Shown: piece after piece, positions 27,918 to 37,184 of the stretch
How the letters are laid out: every line of letters begins with the position of its first letter
How positions within the stretch are numbered: the stretch's first letter is position 1
NCBI GenBank assembly: GCA_963844865.1
Contig: CAWJPY010000005.1
Coordinates: 124,001 to 188,000 of the forward strand
DNA from: CAWJPY01 sp963844865
GTDB taxonomy: Bacteria > Acidobacteriota > Thermoanaerobaculia > Thermoanaerobaculales > Sulfomarinibacteraceae
Direction of reading: 5' to 3'
DNA: 64,000 nucleotides
Translations under genes and position numbers: made by a program
The notes under the pieces: model-generated
The model's database searches: none
Seen by the model: the letters and a program-made list of their open reading frames with translations, nothing else
What the model was told of the DNA's origin: nothing

Positions 27918-29339
27918 CTAGGAAGCCGACGCCTCCGAAGCGACGAGGAGGATGAGCGTGACCACGAGCCCGCCGTCAGGATGATTGCTGGCCGCGACCG
28001 AACCTCCGTGCAGCCCCACGGCGCGCTCGGTGATGGCCAGGCCGAGCCCCGTCCCGCCGGACGCCCGGTCCCGGGCCTCAGCCACCCGATAGAACGGTTC
28101 GAAGAGGTGCTCGAGGTGCTCGTCCGGCACGCCCGGACCGTGATCTCGCACCACGATGAGAGCGCGCGCCGGCTCGCCGTCTCCCTCCTCCACGGTCCAG
28201 GACACCTCGACGTCGGTCCCAGGATCGGTGTACGAGAGACCGTTGCGGACCACGTTCTCGACGGCGCTGCGGAGCGGATCCACCGATCCCCTGACCATGC
28301 ACGGCGGCCCGGCGAGCAGGTGCACGTCGCGGTCCCGGGTGTGAGCCTCGAAGCGGGCGTCCGCCACCACCTCCTGCAGCATTCCACCGAGGTCCACCGT
28401 CTCCAGCTCCTGGCCGGGCGGCGTTCCCTCGAGCCGCTGCAGCGTCAGGAGCTGACCGATCATCTCGTTGATCCGGCTCGACTCCCTGGCGATGCGGTCC
28501 AGGGGCCCCTGGGCCCGATCCCCGGCCCGCTGGCGGGCCAGCTCCAGGGCCACCTCCAGGCGCGACAGGGGCGACCGGAGCTCGTGGGAGACGTCGCGGA
28601 GGAGTCGCCGCTGGGAGCCGATGAGGACCTCCAGGCGCTCGGCCATGTGGTCGAAGTCCCGCGCGAGCTCCCCGAGCTCGTCGCGCCGAGATCCCACCTC
28701 CGGGCCGACCCGCGCCGTCAGGTCGCCGCCGGTCAGGCGCCGGGCGGCGGCCCGCAGCACCGCCACCGGCGAGGTCAGGTAGCGCGCCAACCAGTAGCTG
28801 AGCCCGCCGACCACGAGCGCGATCAGGCCCAGCAGAGGCGCCAGCGCGCCGGGATCGAGGATCTCGATGGCGCGGGGCAGCCCATGCTTCTCGCCGTGGG
28901 GGGAGAACTCGTGGCTGATCACCATCATGTACCCGGTCCCGTCGGGGCCCGTCACCGACCGAGCGACCATGAAGACGGCGGCCTCCCGCGCCAGCTCCGG
29001 CTGGCCGGCGCTGCGGGCCCTCTGGGCCAGCTCCGCCGCGGCGCGGGGCACCCGTTGCTGCCACAGGTCGCGACCGGAGCCGTGGAGGAGGTACAGGGAC
29101 GGATTGGGCAGCGGCGCGAAGTGACTCAGGGTCTCCCGGAGACGCTGTGGGCCCTCCGACTGCAGCAGGTTGCTCGCCTCCTCCGACTCGTGCGCCAGCC
29201 GGGCGTAGATGTGCTGCTCCCACCGCGAGTAGGACGGCCGCACCCGGGTCCACATGGGAGACAGCACCACCAGCAGGCCCACCAGCACGGCCATGACCAC
29301 CCAGAACCACACGAAGATGCGCAAAAAGAGGGACTTCAA
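27918..29339 (-). CDS. sensor histidine kinase, CpxA-like
   Basis: A 473-residue membrane kinase. Two transmembrane helices (about 7-27 and 165-187) flank a periplasmic sensor of about 135 residues. The second is followed by a HAMP domain (SPVAVLRAAARRLTGGDLTARV), the H-box with His252 (RDVSHELRSPL), an N-box (ENVVRNGLSYT), and G boxes (VRDHGPGVP and GGTGLGLAI). The architecture and the DLTARVG HAMP ending are CpxA/EnvZ-like. It follows the response regulator with a six-base gap on the same strand, so they form one operon, and the pair resembles the envelope-stress system CpxAR. The actual signal is unknown. Confidence 0.92.
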   Translation of the reverse strand: MKSLFLRIFVWFWVVMAVLVGLLVVLSPMWTRVRPSYSRWEQHIYARLAHESEEASNLLQSEGPQRLRETLSHFAPLPNPSLYLLHGSGRDLWQQRVPRAAAELAQRARSAGQPELAREAAVFMVARSVTGPDGTGYMMVISHEFSPHGEKHGLPRAIEILDPGALAPLLGLIALVVGGLSYWLARYLTSPVAVLRAAARRLTGGDLTARVGPEVGSRRDELGELARDFDHMAERLEVLIGSQRRLLRDVSHELRSPLSRLEVALELARQRAGDRAQGPLDRIARESSRINEMIGQLLTLQRLEGTPPGQELETVDLGGMLQEVVADARFEAHTRDRDVHLLAGPPCMVRGSVDPLRSAVENVVRNGLSYTDPGTDVEVSWTVEEGDGEPARALIVVRDHGPGVPDEHLEHLFEPFYRVAEARDRASGGTGLGLAITERAVGLHGGSVAASNHPDGGLVVTLILLVASEASAS

Positions 29340-29345
29340 GGCGGG

Positions 29346-30050
29346 TCAGCCTTCCAACGCGGGATGGACGTACAGGTAGCCCACCCCGCGTACGGTCTTG
29401 ATCCTCTCCCCGCCGTCGGCGAGGGGGCCCAGCTTGCGGCGCAGGTTGGACACGTGGACGTCGAGGCTGCGGTCGAAGCTGTTGGCCCGACGGCCCAGCA
29501 CCTCCTGGGAGAGCTCGTCGCGGCTGACCACGGTGCCCGCGTGCCGGACCATGAGCTCGAGCAGCGAGAACTCGATGCCCGTCAGGCGGACCTCTCGCCC
29601 CTCCAGGGTCGCCGTCCTGGCGCCGAGGTCGAGGGCCAGATCGCCGACCTCCAACGCCTCCGAACGCGGCCCGCTCACGGCGCCCCGCGGCTCAACCCGG
29701 CGCAGCACCGCCCGCATGCGCGCCGCCAGCTCCCGCGGGCTGAAGGGCTTCGGGAGATAGTCGTCGGCGCCCATCTCCAGGCCCACGATGCGATCCACCT
29801 CCTCGCCACGCGCGGTCAGCATCACCACCGGCACCATGGACGACGTACGGATCCGGCGCAGGACCTCGAAGCCGCTGCATCCCGGCAGCATCACGTCCAA
29901 GACCACGAGATCGAAGGCGCCGGTCAGGGCCCGTTCGGCGGCGCCGGAGCCCCGGTGATAGGACTCGACCGCGTAGCCCTCCTGCCCGAGGAACTCCTCG
30001 AGCAGCTCACAGAGCTCGACGTCGTCATCGACGATGAGGACTCGTGCCAC
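29346..30050 (-). CDS. OmpR-family response regulator, CpxR-like
   Basis: A 234-residue regulator. The receiver domain has the acidic pair at residues 8-10, phospho-acceptor Asp52 (VVLDVML) and Lys near 102 (LPKPFS). The C-terminal winged-helix domain shows RLTGIEFSLLELMVRHAG and RTVRGVGYLY-like text. GTG at 30050 gives the usual start, residues RVLIVDDD; an in-frame ATG at 30089 has an AAAGG ribosome-binding site and adds 13 residues. A GTAAA-N5-GTAAA box lies just upstream, suggesting autoregulation. It is co-transcribed with the kinase. Confidence 0.9.
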   Translation of the reverse strand: MARVLIVDDDVELCELLEEFLGQEGYAVESYHRGSGAAERALTGAFDLVVLDVMLPGCSGFEVLRRIRTSSMVPVVMLTARGEEVDRIVGLEMGADDYLPKPFSPRELAARMRAVLRRVEPRGAVSGPRSEALEVGDLALDLGARTATLEGREVRLTGIEFSLLELMVRHAGTVVSRDELSQEVLGRRANSFDRSLDVHVSNLRRKLGPLADGGERIKTVRGVGYLYVHPALEG

Positions 30051-30101
30051 GTGGCGATCGTACCCCAGAGCGAGGCGGCCGCGGGCCATGGTGTGCCTTT
30101 G

Positions 30102-30116
30102 TTTACCGTTCTTTAC
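30102..30116 (-). promoter_or_regulatory. GTAAA-N5-GTAAA box, candidate CpxR site
   Basis: On the minus strand GTAAA-GAACG-GTAAA matches exactly the direct-repeat consensus of enterobacterial CpxR. It lies 12 bases before the alternative ATG and about 50 before the GTG of the CpxR-like gene. The match is seen; binding is inferred. Confidence 0.6.
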
Positions 30117-30183
30117 GGTCTCTGAAGGACGGCTCGGCTCGGACCATCCGGCCCCGGCGGGGAACGCCGGACGGGGCCGCAGC

Positions 30184-31158
30184 TCACCACCCGAGGAGCC
30201 AGGCGAAGAGGAGCGGCGCGACGATCGTCGCGTCGGACTCGATGATGAACTTGGGCGTGTCCTCGGCCAGCTTGCCCCAGGTGATCTTCTCGTTGGGCAC
30301 GGCACCCGAGTAGGAGCCGTAGCTGGTGGTAGAGTCAGAGATCTGGCAGAAGTAGGCCCACACCGGGATGTCGGCCATCCGCAGGTCCTGGTGGAGCATG
30401 GGCACCACGCAGATGGGGAAGTCGCCGGCGATGCCGCCGCCGATCTGGAAGAAGCCGATGGGCTGCCGCGCCGACGCGGTCCGGTACCAGGCGGCCAGCT
30501 CCATCATGGTCTCGATGCCGCCGCGCACGACTCGCGGATGCAGCGAGCCGCTGATGCACGCCGCCGCACACATGTTGCCCAGGGTGGAGTCCTCCCAACC
30601 GGGCACGAACAGGGGCAGGTCCTTCTGAGCAGCCGCCACCACCCAGCTGTCTGCGGGATCGATCTGGTAGTGCTCCTCGAGGGAGCCGGCGCGGACGATC
30701 CGGTACAGGAACTGGTGCGGGAACATGGCCTCGCCGGCGACGTCCGCGCGCTTCCACTCCTGGATCACCGCCTTCTCCAGACGCCGCATCGCCTCCTCCT
30801 CCGGGATGCAGGTGTCGGTGACCCGGTTGAGCTGGCGCCCGAGCAGGGCGGTCTCGTCGGCGGGGGTCAGGTCCCGGTAGTGAGGGACCCGCACGTAATG
30901 GTCGTGGGCGACCAGGTTGAAGAGGTCCTCCTCGAGGTTGGCGCCGGTGCAGGTGATCGCCTGGACCTTGCCGCGACGGATCATCTCGGCCAACGACAGG
31001 CCGAGCTCGGCGGTGCTCATGGCGCCCGCCAGGGTCAGCATCATGGCGCCGCCGTCGTCGAGCAGGGCCTCATACGCCCGGGCGGCGTCGACGAGCGCAG
31101 CGGCATTGAAGTGGCGGAAGTTGTGCTCGATGAAACGGGACACCGGACCACGTGGCAT
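30184..31158 (-). CDS. deoxyhypusine synthase-like protein
   Basis: A 324-residue NAD-dependent enzyme of the deoxyhypusine/homospermidine synthase family. Signatures are AGAMSTAELG, TCTGANLEEDLFN, a GGGIAGDFPI nucleotide motif, and the catalytic-lysine region KITWGKL with Lys296, equivalent to Lys329 of human DHS. Eukaryotic DHS modifies eIF5A with spermidine; bacteria lack hypusine, and bacterial homologues probably make homospermidine or modify small amines. The ATG has GGGAGGTCC upstream. It is divergent from the YciO gene and follows the two-component operon on the same strand. Confidence 0.9.
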   Translation of the reverse strand: MPRGPVSRFIEHNFRHFNAAALVDAARAYEALLDDGGAMMLTLAGAMSTAELGLSLAEMIRRGKVQAITCTGANLEEDLFNLVAHDHYVRVPHYRDLTPADETALLGRQLNRVTDTCIPEEEAMRRLEKAVIQEWKRADVAGEAMFPHQFLYRIVRAGSLEEHYQIDPADSWVVAAAQKDLPLFVPGWEDSTLGNMCAAACISGSLHPRVVRGGIETMMELAAWYRTASARQPIGFFQIGGGIAGDFPICVVPMLHQDLRMADIPVWAYFCQISDSTTSYGSYSGAVPNEKITWGKLAEDTPKFIIESDATIVAPLLFAWLLGW

Positions 31159-31293
31159 CACGGACCTCCCGAGTGGATGCCTGTCGATCTTAACAGGGCC
31201 GTCTCCGGGTCCGAGTCGCGAAATCGCGAATGAATCCGCTCTCAGCCGAGTTGCAGGAGGGCGACGGGCAGTGCCCGCCCGGGAGGAGCCGCC

Positions 31294-31914
31294 ATGCTCA
31301 TCGAGATCGATCCGTCGGAACCTCAGTCGTGGTTGATCGGCCGCGCGGTCGACACGCTGCGCAAGGGCGGGCTCGTGGTCCTCCCAACGGACACCGTGTA
31401 CGGCCTCACCTGTCTCGTCTCCCAACAGGACGCCATCCATCGCATCTACGACATCAAGAAGATGGACGCCAAGAAACCCCTCTCCATTCTCGTCAAGGAC
31501 ATGGAGACCATCGGCCGCTACGCTCGCGGCGTCTCCACGCCCGCCTACCGGCTCATGAAGCGGGTGTTGCCGGGACCGTACACGTTCATCTTCTCCGCGT
31601 CCGGCGAGGTCCCCAAGATCATGCTGCGCAAACGGCGCACGATCGGCATCCGCATGCCCGACCACGAGGTCAGCCGCGCTATTCTGTCCGAGCTGGAGGA
31701 GCCACTGCTGAGCACATCCATCCGCCACCCGCACGACGACTTCGTCAACGACCCTGGCGAGATCGAGGAGCTCTTCGGCGCGCGGATCGACATGGTGCTC
31801 GACGGTGGAATCCTGCTGCCCACGCCGTCCACGGTGGTGGACCTGAGCGGCGACGAGCCGGTCCTGGTACGCTCTGGCAAGGGCGACGTGGACAGCTTGC
31901 AGCTGTTCGCCTAG
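31294..31914 (+). CDS. YciO/Sua5/YrdC-family threonylcarbamoyl-AMP synthase-like protein
   Basis: A 206-residue protein with the family landmarks: GGLVVLPTDTVYGLTC near 26-41, KKPLSILV, PGPYTFIF, KRRTIGIRMPD and PSTVVDL. These bind ATP, threonine and bicarbonate for tRNA t6A synthesis. The single-domain layout and details such as YDIKKMDAKKPLS are closer to the YciO subgroup, whose role in t6A is weaker than TsaC. The ATG has GGAG upstream. It starts a short unit with the TlpA-like lipoprotein, whose start lies 11 bases after its stop. Confidence 0.88.
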   Translation: MLIEIDPSEPQSWLIGRAVDTLRKGGLVVLPTDTVYGLTCLVSQQDAIHRIYDIKKMDAKKPLSILVKDMETIGRYARGVSTPAYRLMKRVLPGPYTFIFSASGEVPKIMLRKRRTIGIRMPDHEVSRAILSELEEPLLSTSIRHPHDDFVNDPGEIEELFGARIDMVLDGGILLPTPSTVVDLSGDEPVLVRSGKGDVDSLQLFA

Positions 31915-31925
31915 GAGGAGGAGCA

Positions 31926-32507
31926 GTGAATCGACGACTGGCGCTTGTTGGCATTCTCGGAACGGTGCTGCTGCTGGGAGCGTGCGGCGAGTCCGCGCGC
32001 AGCCCCGAGGAGACGACGCTCACCAAGGTCGGGCAGGCGGCCCCCGACTTCACGGCCACCACGCTGGACGGCACCTCCTTCCACCTCGCCGGCGAACGGG
32101 GCAACGTGGTCGTGCTCGACTTCTTCGCCACCTGGTGCCCACCGTGCCGAGAGGAGATGCCGCACCTGGAGCAGCAGGTGTGGCAGCGTTTCAAGGGCGA
32201 TCACTTCGCCATGCTGGCCCTCGGCCGCGAGCACGTGGACGCAGAGCTGCTGCCCTTCGTGGACGAGTTCGGGATCACCTTCCCCGTCGCAGCCGACACC
32301 AAACGGAACGCCTTCGGCCTCTACGCCGAGGAGTACATCCCCCGCACCGTCGTGGTGGGACCAGAGGGCACCATCCTGTTCCAGTCCACCGGGTACGAGC
32401 CCTCCGAGTTCCAGCGCATGATCGGGGTCATCGCAAAGGCCGTGGAGGCCGCCGGTGAGACGCCGGCCCCCCCGGCGGCCTCGCAGCCCGCCCAGTCCGC
32501 CGGCTGA
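31926..32507 (+). CDS. TlpA-like thioredoxin-fold lipoprotein
   Basis: A predicted 193-residue lipoprotein: signal peptide with lipobox LLGAC (Cys20), then a TlpA/ResA-type thioredoxin domain with WCPPC (Cys71 and Cys74) and a cis-Pro region YIPRTVVV. It should work outside the inner membrane as a thiol-disulfide reductant, for example in cytochrome c maturation. The tail is Ala/Pro-rich. Translation starts at GTG with a strong AGGAGGAGGAG, and the gene follows the YciO gene closely. The substrate is unknown. Confidence 0.92.
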   Translation: MNRRLALVGILGTVLLLGACGESARSPEETTLTKVGQAAPDFTATTLDGTSFHLAGERGNVVVLDFFATWCPPCREEMPHLEQQVWQRFKGDHFAMLALGREHVDAELLPFVDEFGITFPVAADTKRNAFGLYAEEYIPRTVVVGPEGTILFQSTGYEPSEFQRMIGVIAKAVEAAGETPAPPAASQPAQSAG

Positions 32508-32584
32508 CCCCGGCGAGGAGCTCCGGGAGCAGCAGCAGACCGGGGGCCCGTCCCCGCTTCGACGCACCGGGCGAGCTCAACGGC

Positions 32585-32677
32585 ACTGCCCGGCACCCCG
32601 TCGACGTACGCCGCGACGCCCAAGTCGGTGCCTGGCACCGTCTCTGACCTACCCGAAGTCAAACGGTGCGTGGCGCC
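32585..32677. repeat. GTGCCAGGCAC palindromic repeat module B
   Basis: Cores at 32585 (degenerate), 32627 and 32665 (GGTGCGTGGCGCC) are spaced by 42 and 38 bp. The GTCTCTGACCTACCC flank is shared with modules A and C. It lies between the convergent ends of the TlpA-like and glycosyltransferase genes. Confidence 0.8.
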
Positions 32678-32692
32678 CGCTCTCCCGCAGGA

Positions 32693-33877
32693 TCACAAGC
32701 GACCGGTGCGCCGTGCCGCTGCGACGGCGGCCCGGATGTCGTCGGCAACGCGCTCGAAGCGGTACCGGCGGCGCCACACCTCCCGGCCCTGCTGCCCGAT
32801 TCGCGTCGCCAAGTCGCGGTCCGTGAGCAGCTCCAGGAGCCGGCGCTCCCACTCCTCGGGATGGGCGGCCTCCACCACGGCCTCCCGGCCGTCCTCCTCC
32901 AGGCCGCCGGCCGCCCACGGGTCGGCCACCACCGGCAGGCCGGCGGACCAGGCCTCCACGACCTTCATGGGCATCCCCGAGCCCGCGCCCATGGGGGCGA
33001 CGGCCACCGTCGCCCGGGCGAAGAAGGGCTCGAGATCGGGCACGTCGCCGTGCACCTCGACCCCCTCCAGGTCCGCCAGTCGGCGGACGGCGACCCCGGG
33101 GCGCGCCCCGGCGAGGATCCAACGCACGCCGGGCAACCGTGCCCTCAGCCGCGGCCACACCTGGCGCGCGAACCGCTCCGCCCCCTCCACCGTGGGCCGA
33201 TAGCCCAGGTTGCCCGACAGGAGGATGGTCGGAGGCCCGTCCGAGGGACACGCCGCTCGCCGCTCGCCGGCCGCCACCGGAACGACGCGTCCCCGCCCGG
33301 ACGGGGGCGCCAGCGCGTTCAGATCCCGACTGCACACCGCAGTGCTCACCTCGGCCTCGGCAACCAGGCGGGCCTCCCGGCGGCGGCACAACCGAGCCTC
33401 CAGGAGCAGGAGCCGGCTCATCCCGGGACGGGCGGCGGCGGCCGCGCGCGTGAAGTGGGCTCCCATGGCGTCGATGGCGTCGAACACCACTCCCGCTCCG
33501 GGCGTCGTCGCCCGCACCTCGGCCAGGGCCCAGGCGCAGCGGACCATCTGCACCACCACCACCTCCGGCTCGAGATGGCGCAGGGCCTCGCCGAGCACAC
33601 GGCGGGAGGCTGCACTGCGGTAGATTCCCTCCTGGAGGGGGAGGCCCGCCACCAGGCCCGCCGCCCCTCCCCAGCCTCGCGCCACCGTGGAGACCGAGGT
33701 GAGATGGGCGGCCTCCACCAGGGGGGTCAGGCCCTCCACCTGCTGTCGCGCTTCCGGGGCCGGGCACACCAGCCCGCGGGTGGCGCCGTCCAGCGCGCGC
33801 AGCCACTGCACCGTCCGGACCTGGTTGCCGCGCCAGTGGGGAAGCGGGAAACGGCTGCTGACGATCAGGACCCGCAC
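32693..33877 (-). CDS. glycosyltransferase family 4 protein
   Basis: A 394-residue GT-B glycosyltransferase. The N-terminus (RVLIVSSRFPLPHWRGNQVRT) is the glycine-containing acceptor-side loop, and the C-terminal half has LLSGNLGYRPTVEGAERFA, WILAGARP, VHGDVPDLEPFFARATVAVAPMGAGSGMPMKVVEAWSAGLPVV with the conserved E of EX7E. It should transfer a sugar from a nucleotide donor during surface polysaccharide synthesis. GTG is the start, behind a G-rich ribosome-binding site. With the aminotransferase on the same strand and UDP-glucose dehydrogenase beyond, it forms a small sugar-nucleotide and polysaccharide neighbourhood. Confidence 0.88.
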   Translation of the reverse strand: MRVLIVSSRFPLPHWRGNQVRTVQWLRALDGATRGLVCPAPEARQQVEGLTPLVEAAHLTSVSTVARGWGGAAGLVAGLPLQEGIYRSAASRRVLGEALRHLEPEVVVVQMVRCAWALAEVRATTPGAGVVFDAIDAMGAHFTRAAAAARPGMSRLLLLEARLCRRREARLVAEAEVSTAVCSRDLNALAPPSGRGRVVPVAAGERRAACPSDGPPTILLSGNLGYRPTVEGAERFARQVWPRLRARLPGVRWILAGARPGVAVRRLADLEGVEVHGDVPDLEPFFARATVAVAPMGAGSGMPMKVVEAWSAGLPVVADPWAAGGLEEDGREAVVEAAHPEEWERRLLELLTDRDLATRIGQQGREVWRRRYRFERVADDIRAAVAAARRTGRL

Positions 33878-33990
33878 GGCCCATCCCCCCGGTCAGACAA
33901 GGGGCCGGATGGAAGACCCGACGCCGCCGTCCCTTCGCGCCCCACCGGCGCGCCTGCCGAGGCCCGGGACGCAGGGATTGGCGGCGGCAC

Positions 33991-35103
33991 CTACGTCCTG
34001 CCGTAGAAGGTCGCGACAGCCTCCACCACCTGCGCCTGCTCGCCCTCGTCGAGCTCTGGAAAGACCGGCAGCGCCAACACCTCGCGGCTGGCCTGCTCGG
34101 CCACGGGGAACTGCCCTTCGCGGTAGCCCAGGTCGGCGAAGCAGGGCTGCAGGTGCAGCGGCAACGGGTAGTACACCGCGCAGCCGATGCCGCGCTCGCC
34201 GAGGTACGCGCGGAGCTCGTCGCGGCGAGCGGCTCGAACCACGAACTGGTTGTAGGTGTGGCCTCGGCCCTCCCGCGCCTCCGGCAACCGGATCACGTCC
34301 TCCAGATCGGCCTCCCCGAAGAGGTGCCGGTAGCGCTCGGCGTTGGCTCGCCGGCCCTCGATCCAGGACTCCACGTGGGGCAGCTTCACCCTCAACACCG
34401 CTGCCTGCAGGGCATCGAGCCGGAAGTTCCCCCCCACCTGTGGGTGCAGGTAGGGCCCCGACTGGCCGTGCATGCGGAGCTCGCGCAGGGCAACGGCGAG
34501 CTTTTCGTCATCGGTGGTGACGAGCCCGCCGTCCCCGAAGCCGCCCAGGTTCTTGGACGGGAAGAAGGAGAAGGCGCCCATCGTGCCCAGAGACCCCACC
34601 TGATGCCCATCGAAGGTGGCGCCCCAGGACTGGGCACAGTCCTCGATGACGGCGACCCCATTGGCCGCCCGGCCGACGGCCGTGAGGTCCGCGGCCTGGC
34701 CGAACAGATGTACCGGCATGATCGCCTTGGTGCGCTCGCTCACGTTCTCTCGGACCAGCTCGGCGTCCATGCAGTAGTCCACCGGATCGATGTCCACCAT
34801 CACCGGCCGCGCGCCGAGCCGCGTCACGACGCCGCCGGTGGCGAAGAAGGTGAAGGTGGGGATCACCACCTCGTCGCCGGGGCCGACTCCCACCGCCATG
34901 AGGGCGACCAGCAGCGCATCGGTGCCCGAGCTGACGCCGATGCCGTGGGCGGTGCCCACCACCGCGGCGGCTTCGCGCTCGAAGGCCGCCACCTCCGGAC
35001 CGAGGATGAACATCTGGCTGTCGCAGACACGATCGACGGCGGCGCGGATCTCCGAGCGCAGACCACGGTACTGGCGGGTCAGATCAAGCAGCGGCACGGA
35101 CAT
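33991..35103 (-). CDS. DegT/DnrJ/EryC1/StrS-family sugar aminotransferase
   Basis: A 370-residue PLP enzyme with the family text: LDLTRQYRGLRSEIRAAV, GVSSGTDALLVALMA, EDCAQSWGA (Asp155 pairs with the pyridine ring), and FFPSKNLGGFGDGG with PLP Lys184. These enzymes aminate keto-sugar nucleotides (for example at C3 or C4) for lipopolysaccharide or exopolysaccharide. The ATG has AGGAGG upstream. It is about 110 bases upstream of the glycosyltransferase on the same strand, so both may serve one glycan. The exact sugar is not predictable. Confidence 0.93.
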   Translation of the reverse strand: MSVPLLDLTRQYRGLRSEIRAAVDRVCDSQMFILGPEVAAFEREAAAVVGTAHGIGVSSGTDALLVALMAVGVGPGDEVVIPTFTFFATGGVVTRLGARPVMVDIDPVDYCMDAELVRENVSERTKAIMPVHLFGQAADLTAVGRAANGVAVIEDCAQSWGATFDGHQVGSLGTMGAFSFFPSKNLGGFGDGGLVTTDDEKLAVALRELRMHGQSGPYLHPQVGGNFRLDALQAAVLRVKLPHVESWIEGRRANAERYRHLFGEADLEDVIRLPEAREGRGHTYNQFVVRAARRDELRAYLGERGIGCAVYYPLPLHLQPCFADLGYREGQFPVAEQASREVLALPVFPELDEGEQAQVVEAVATFYGRT

Positions 35104-35355
35104 GGGACCTCCTGCAGAATGGGCGACCGGCCCACCTCGGGGCCGGCGGACCACCGGCGGCGCGGCGGTGCAGGAGAGAGTACCTGGATCCCGGTGAAGA
35201 TCAAGCCGCCGGGGACGGCCCGGGAGCCGTCTCCTCCCGAGAAGGACCGTCGAACGGACCCGAAGGGACGGTGATCTGTGACACCGGCGCCGGACTGAGC
35301 ATCGGCGCGCCGTTTTGCTACCATCCCTCCGGGCGCGGTGACATTGGAGGGTTGC

Positions 35356-36683
35356 ATGCACATCTGCGTGGTGGGCACCGGGTACGTCGGACTCGTGACC
35401 GGGGCCTGTTTGGCCGACTTCGGCATGGACGTCACCTGCGTCGACAACGACACCAGCAAGATCGAGCGGCTGCGGCGGGGAGAGATCCCGATCTACGAGC
35501 CCGGTCTGGAGGCTCTGGTCGCCAAGAACACCAAGGCCGAGCGGCTGCACTTCTCACTGGATCTGGCCACCGCCCTGCAGCGGGCGCTGGCCGTGTTCAT
35601 CGCGGTTGGAACGCCTCCTCGGGCCGACGGCTCCGCCGATCTCAGCTAGTGATCCAGGTGGCCGAGGCCATCGCCGACAACCTGAACGGGTACAAGGTGG
35701 TGGTCACCAAGTCGACGGTCCCCATCGGGACGGGCCAGCTCATCGAGAAGATCATCAGGGACCGCACCGGTTCCACCCACCCGTTCTCGGTGGTCTCCAA
35801 CCCCGAGTTCCTGCGCGAGGGCTCGGCCATCGGCGACTTCATGCGCCCCGAGCGCGTCGTCATCGGCGCCCGCGACCCCCATGCCATCGCCATCATGAAG
35901 GACATCTACTCCCCCCTCTACCTCATCGAGACCCCCTTCGTGATCACGAACGTCGAGTCATCGGAGCTGATCAAGTACGCATCCAACGCCTTCCTGGCCA
36001 CCAAGATCACGTTCATCAACGAGGTGGCGGAGCTGTGCGAGCGCATCGGTGCGGACGTCCACCACGTCGCCAAGGGCATGGGTCTGGACAGCCGCATCGG
36101 CCCCAAGTTCCTGCACCCCGGCCCCGGGTACGGGGGCTCGTGCTTCCCCAAGGACACCCAGGCTCTGGCGGAGATCGCACGCCTGGCCGAACGTCCCTTC
36201 GAGGTGGTCGAGAAGGTGATCGAGGTGAACCAGCGCATGAAGGAGCGCGCCGTGGACAAGGTCCTGGCCACCCTCGGCGACGAGCCCGCCGGCAAGACCG
36301 TGACGCTCCTCGGGCTCTCCTTCAAACCGGAGACCGACGACATGCGGGAGTCGGCCGCCATCCCCCTCGTCGAGCGGCTCCTGGCGGAGGGCGCCCGGAT
36401 CAGGGCCTTCGACCCTGCCGCCATGGACAACGCGCGCACCATCCTGCCCTCCGAGGTGGAGTACTGCTCCGACGCCTACGACGCCGCCACCGGCGCCGAC
36501 GTGCTGGTCATCGTCACCGAGTGGAACCAGTTCCGGTCACTGGACCTGGCGCGCATCAAGGAGTGCCTGGCCAAGCCCATGGTGGTGGATCTGCGCAACG
36601 TCTACCAACCCGACCGTATGCGCTCCGCAGGTTTCGCCTACGAGGGTATCGGGCGCGCCGCCGCCGACCTGCCGTCGGTGTAG
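35356..36683 (+). CDS. ugd: UDP-glucose 6-dehydrogenase, one frameshift
   Basis: NAD-dependent oxidation of UDP-glucose to UDP-glucuronate. The N-terminal GTGYVGLVTGACLADFG Rossmann motif, STVPIGTG, EFLREGSAI, and the catalytic segment GPGYGGSCFPKD with its Cys are present, as is the C-terminal LGLSFKPETDDMRESAA. The frame breaks at about 35648: the text DLSY-VIQVAEAI requires one base missing after CTCAGCTA, which otherwise creates TAG. Both parts together have the normal family length of about 440, so it is one gene with a single-base deletion, most likely a consensus error. The ATG is preceded by GGAGGG. Confidence 0.93.
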
Positions 36684-36746
36684 ACATGGCCATCGGCAGG
36701 GCGCGCGCGACCGTTCCCGGGAGGACCCGCTCCGGGGGAAGCGACC

Positions 36747-37151
36747 GTGGGCGGGGATGACCCGGTCCGCCTGGACGTGTGGCTGGACGTCGCCTGCCTC
36801 TTCAAGACCCGGTCCCAGGCGCAGCGGGCCTGCAAGCTCGGCCGGGTCGAGGTGAACGGCGACCGCGGGAAGGCCCATCGCCTGGTGCGCCCCGGGGACC
36901 GGCTCCGGATCTCCATGCCCGGCGGATCCCGGCGCGTGATCGAGGTAAAGGCGGTGGCCGAGCACAACCTGCCCCGGGCCGCTGCACGGGAGCTCTACGT
37001 CGATCACACCCCACCGCCGTCGGCCCAGGAGCTGGAGCTGCGGCGGATGCAGCGCCTGGCCACTCCTCCCCGCCGCCCCCGCGGCGCGGGCGCTCCCAAG
37101 AAGAAGGAGCGGCGCCAGCTCCGCCGGATCAAGGAAGGGGAGGACGAGTAG
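36747..37151 (+). CDS. S4-domain RNA-binding protein (Hsp15-like)
   Basis: A 134-residue basic protein with an S4 domain (VRLDVWLDVACLFKTRSQAQRACKLGRVEVNG) followed by a strand-rich RPGDRLRIS segment and a Lys/Arg-rich tail (PKKKERRQLRRIKEG). E. coli Hsp15 (HslR) binds 50S subunits carrying nascent chains after heat shock. GTG is the start behind GGGGGAAG. It follows ugd by about 60 bases and precedes the MtaD-like gene by 33, so they may share a transcript, but a functional link is not obvious. Confidence 0.85.
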   Translation: MGGDDPVRLDVWLDVACLFKTRSQAQRACKLGRVEVNGDRGKAHRLVRPGDRLRISMPGGSRRVIEVKAVAEHNLPRAAARELYVDHTPPPSAQELELRRMQRLATPPRRPRGAGAPKKKERRQLRRIKEGEDE

Positions 37152-37184
37152 AATGACAGGATCGCGGCGGAGGGGGGTGAGGCC

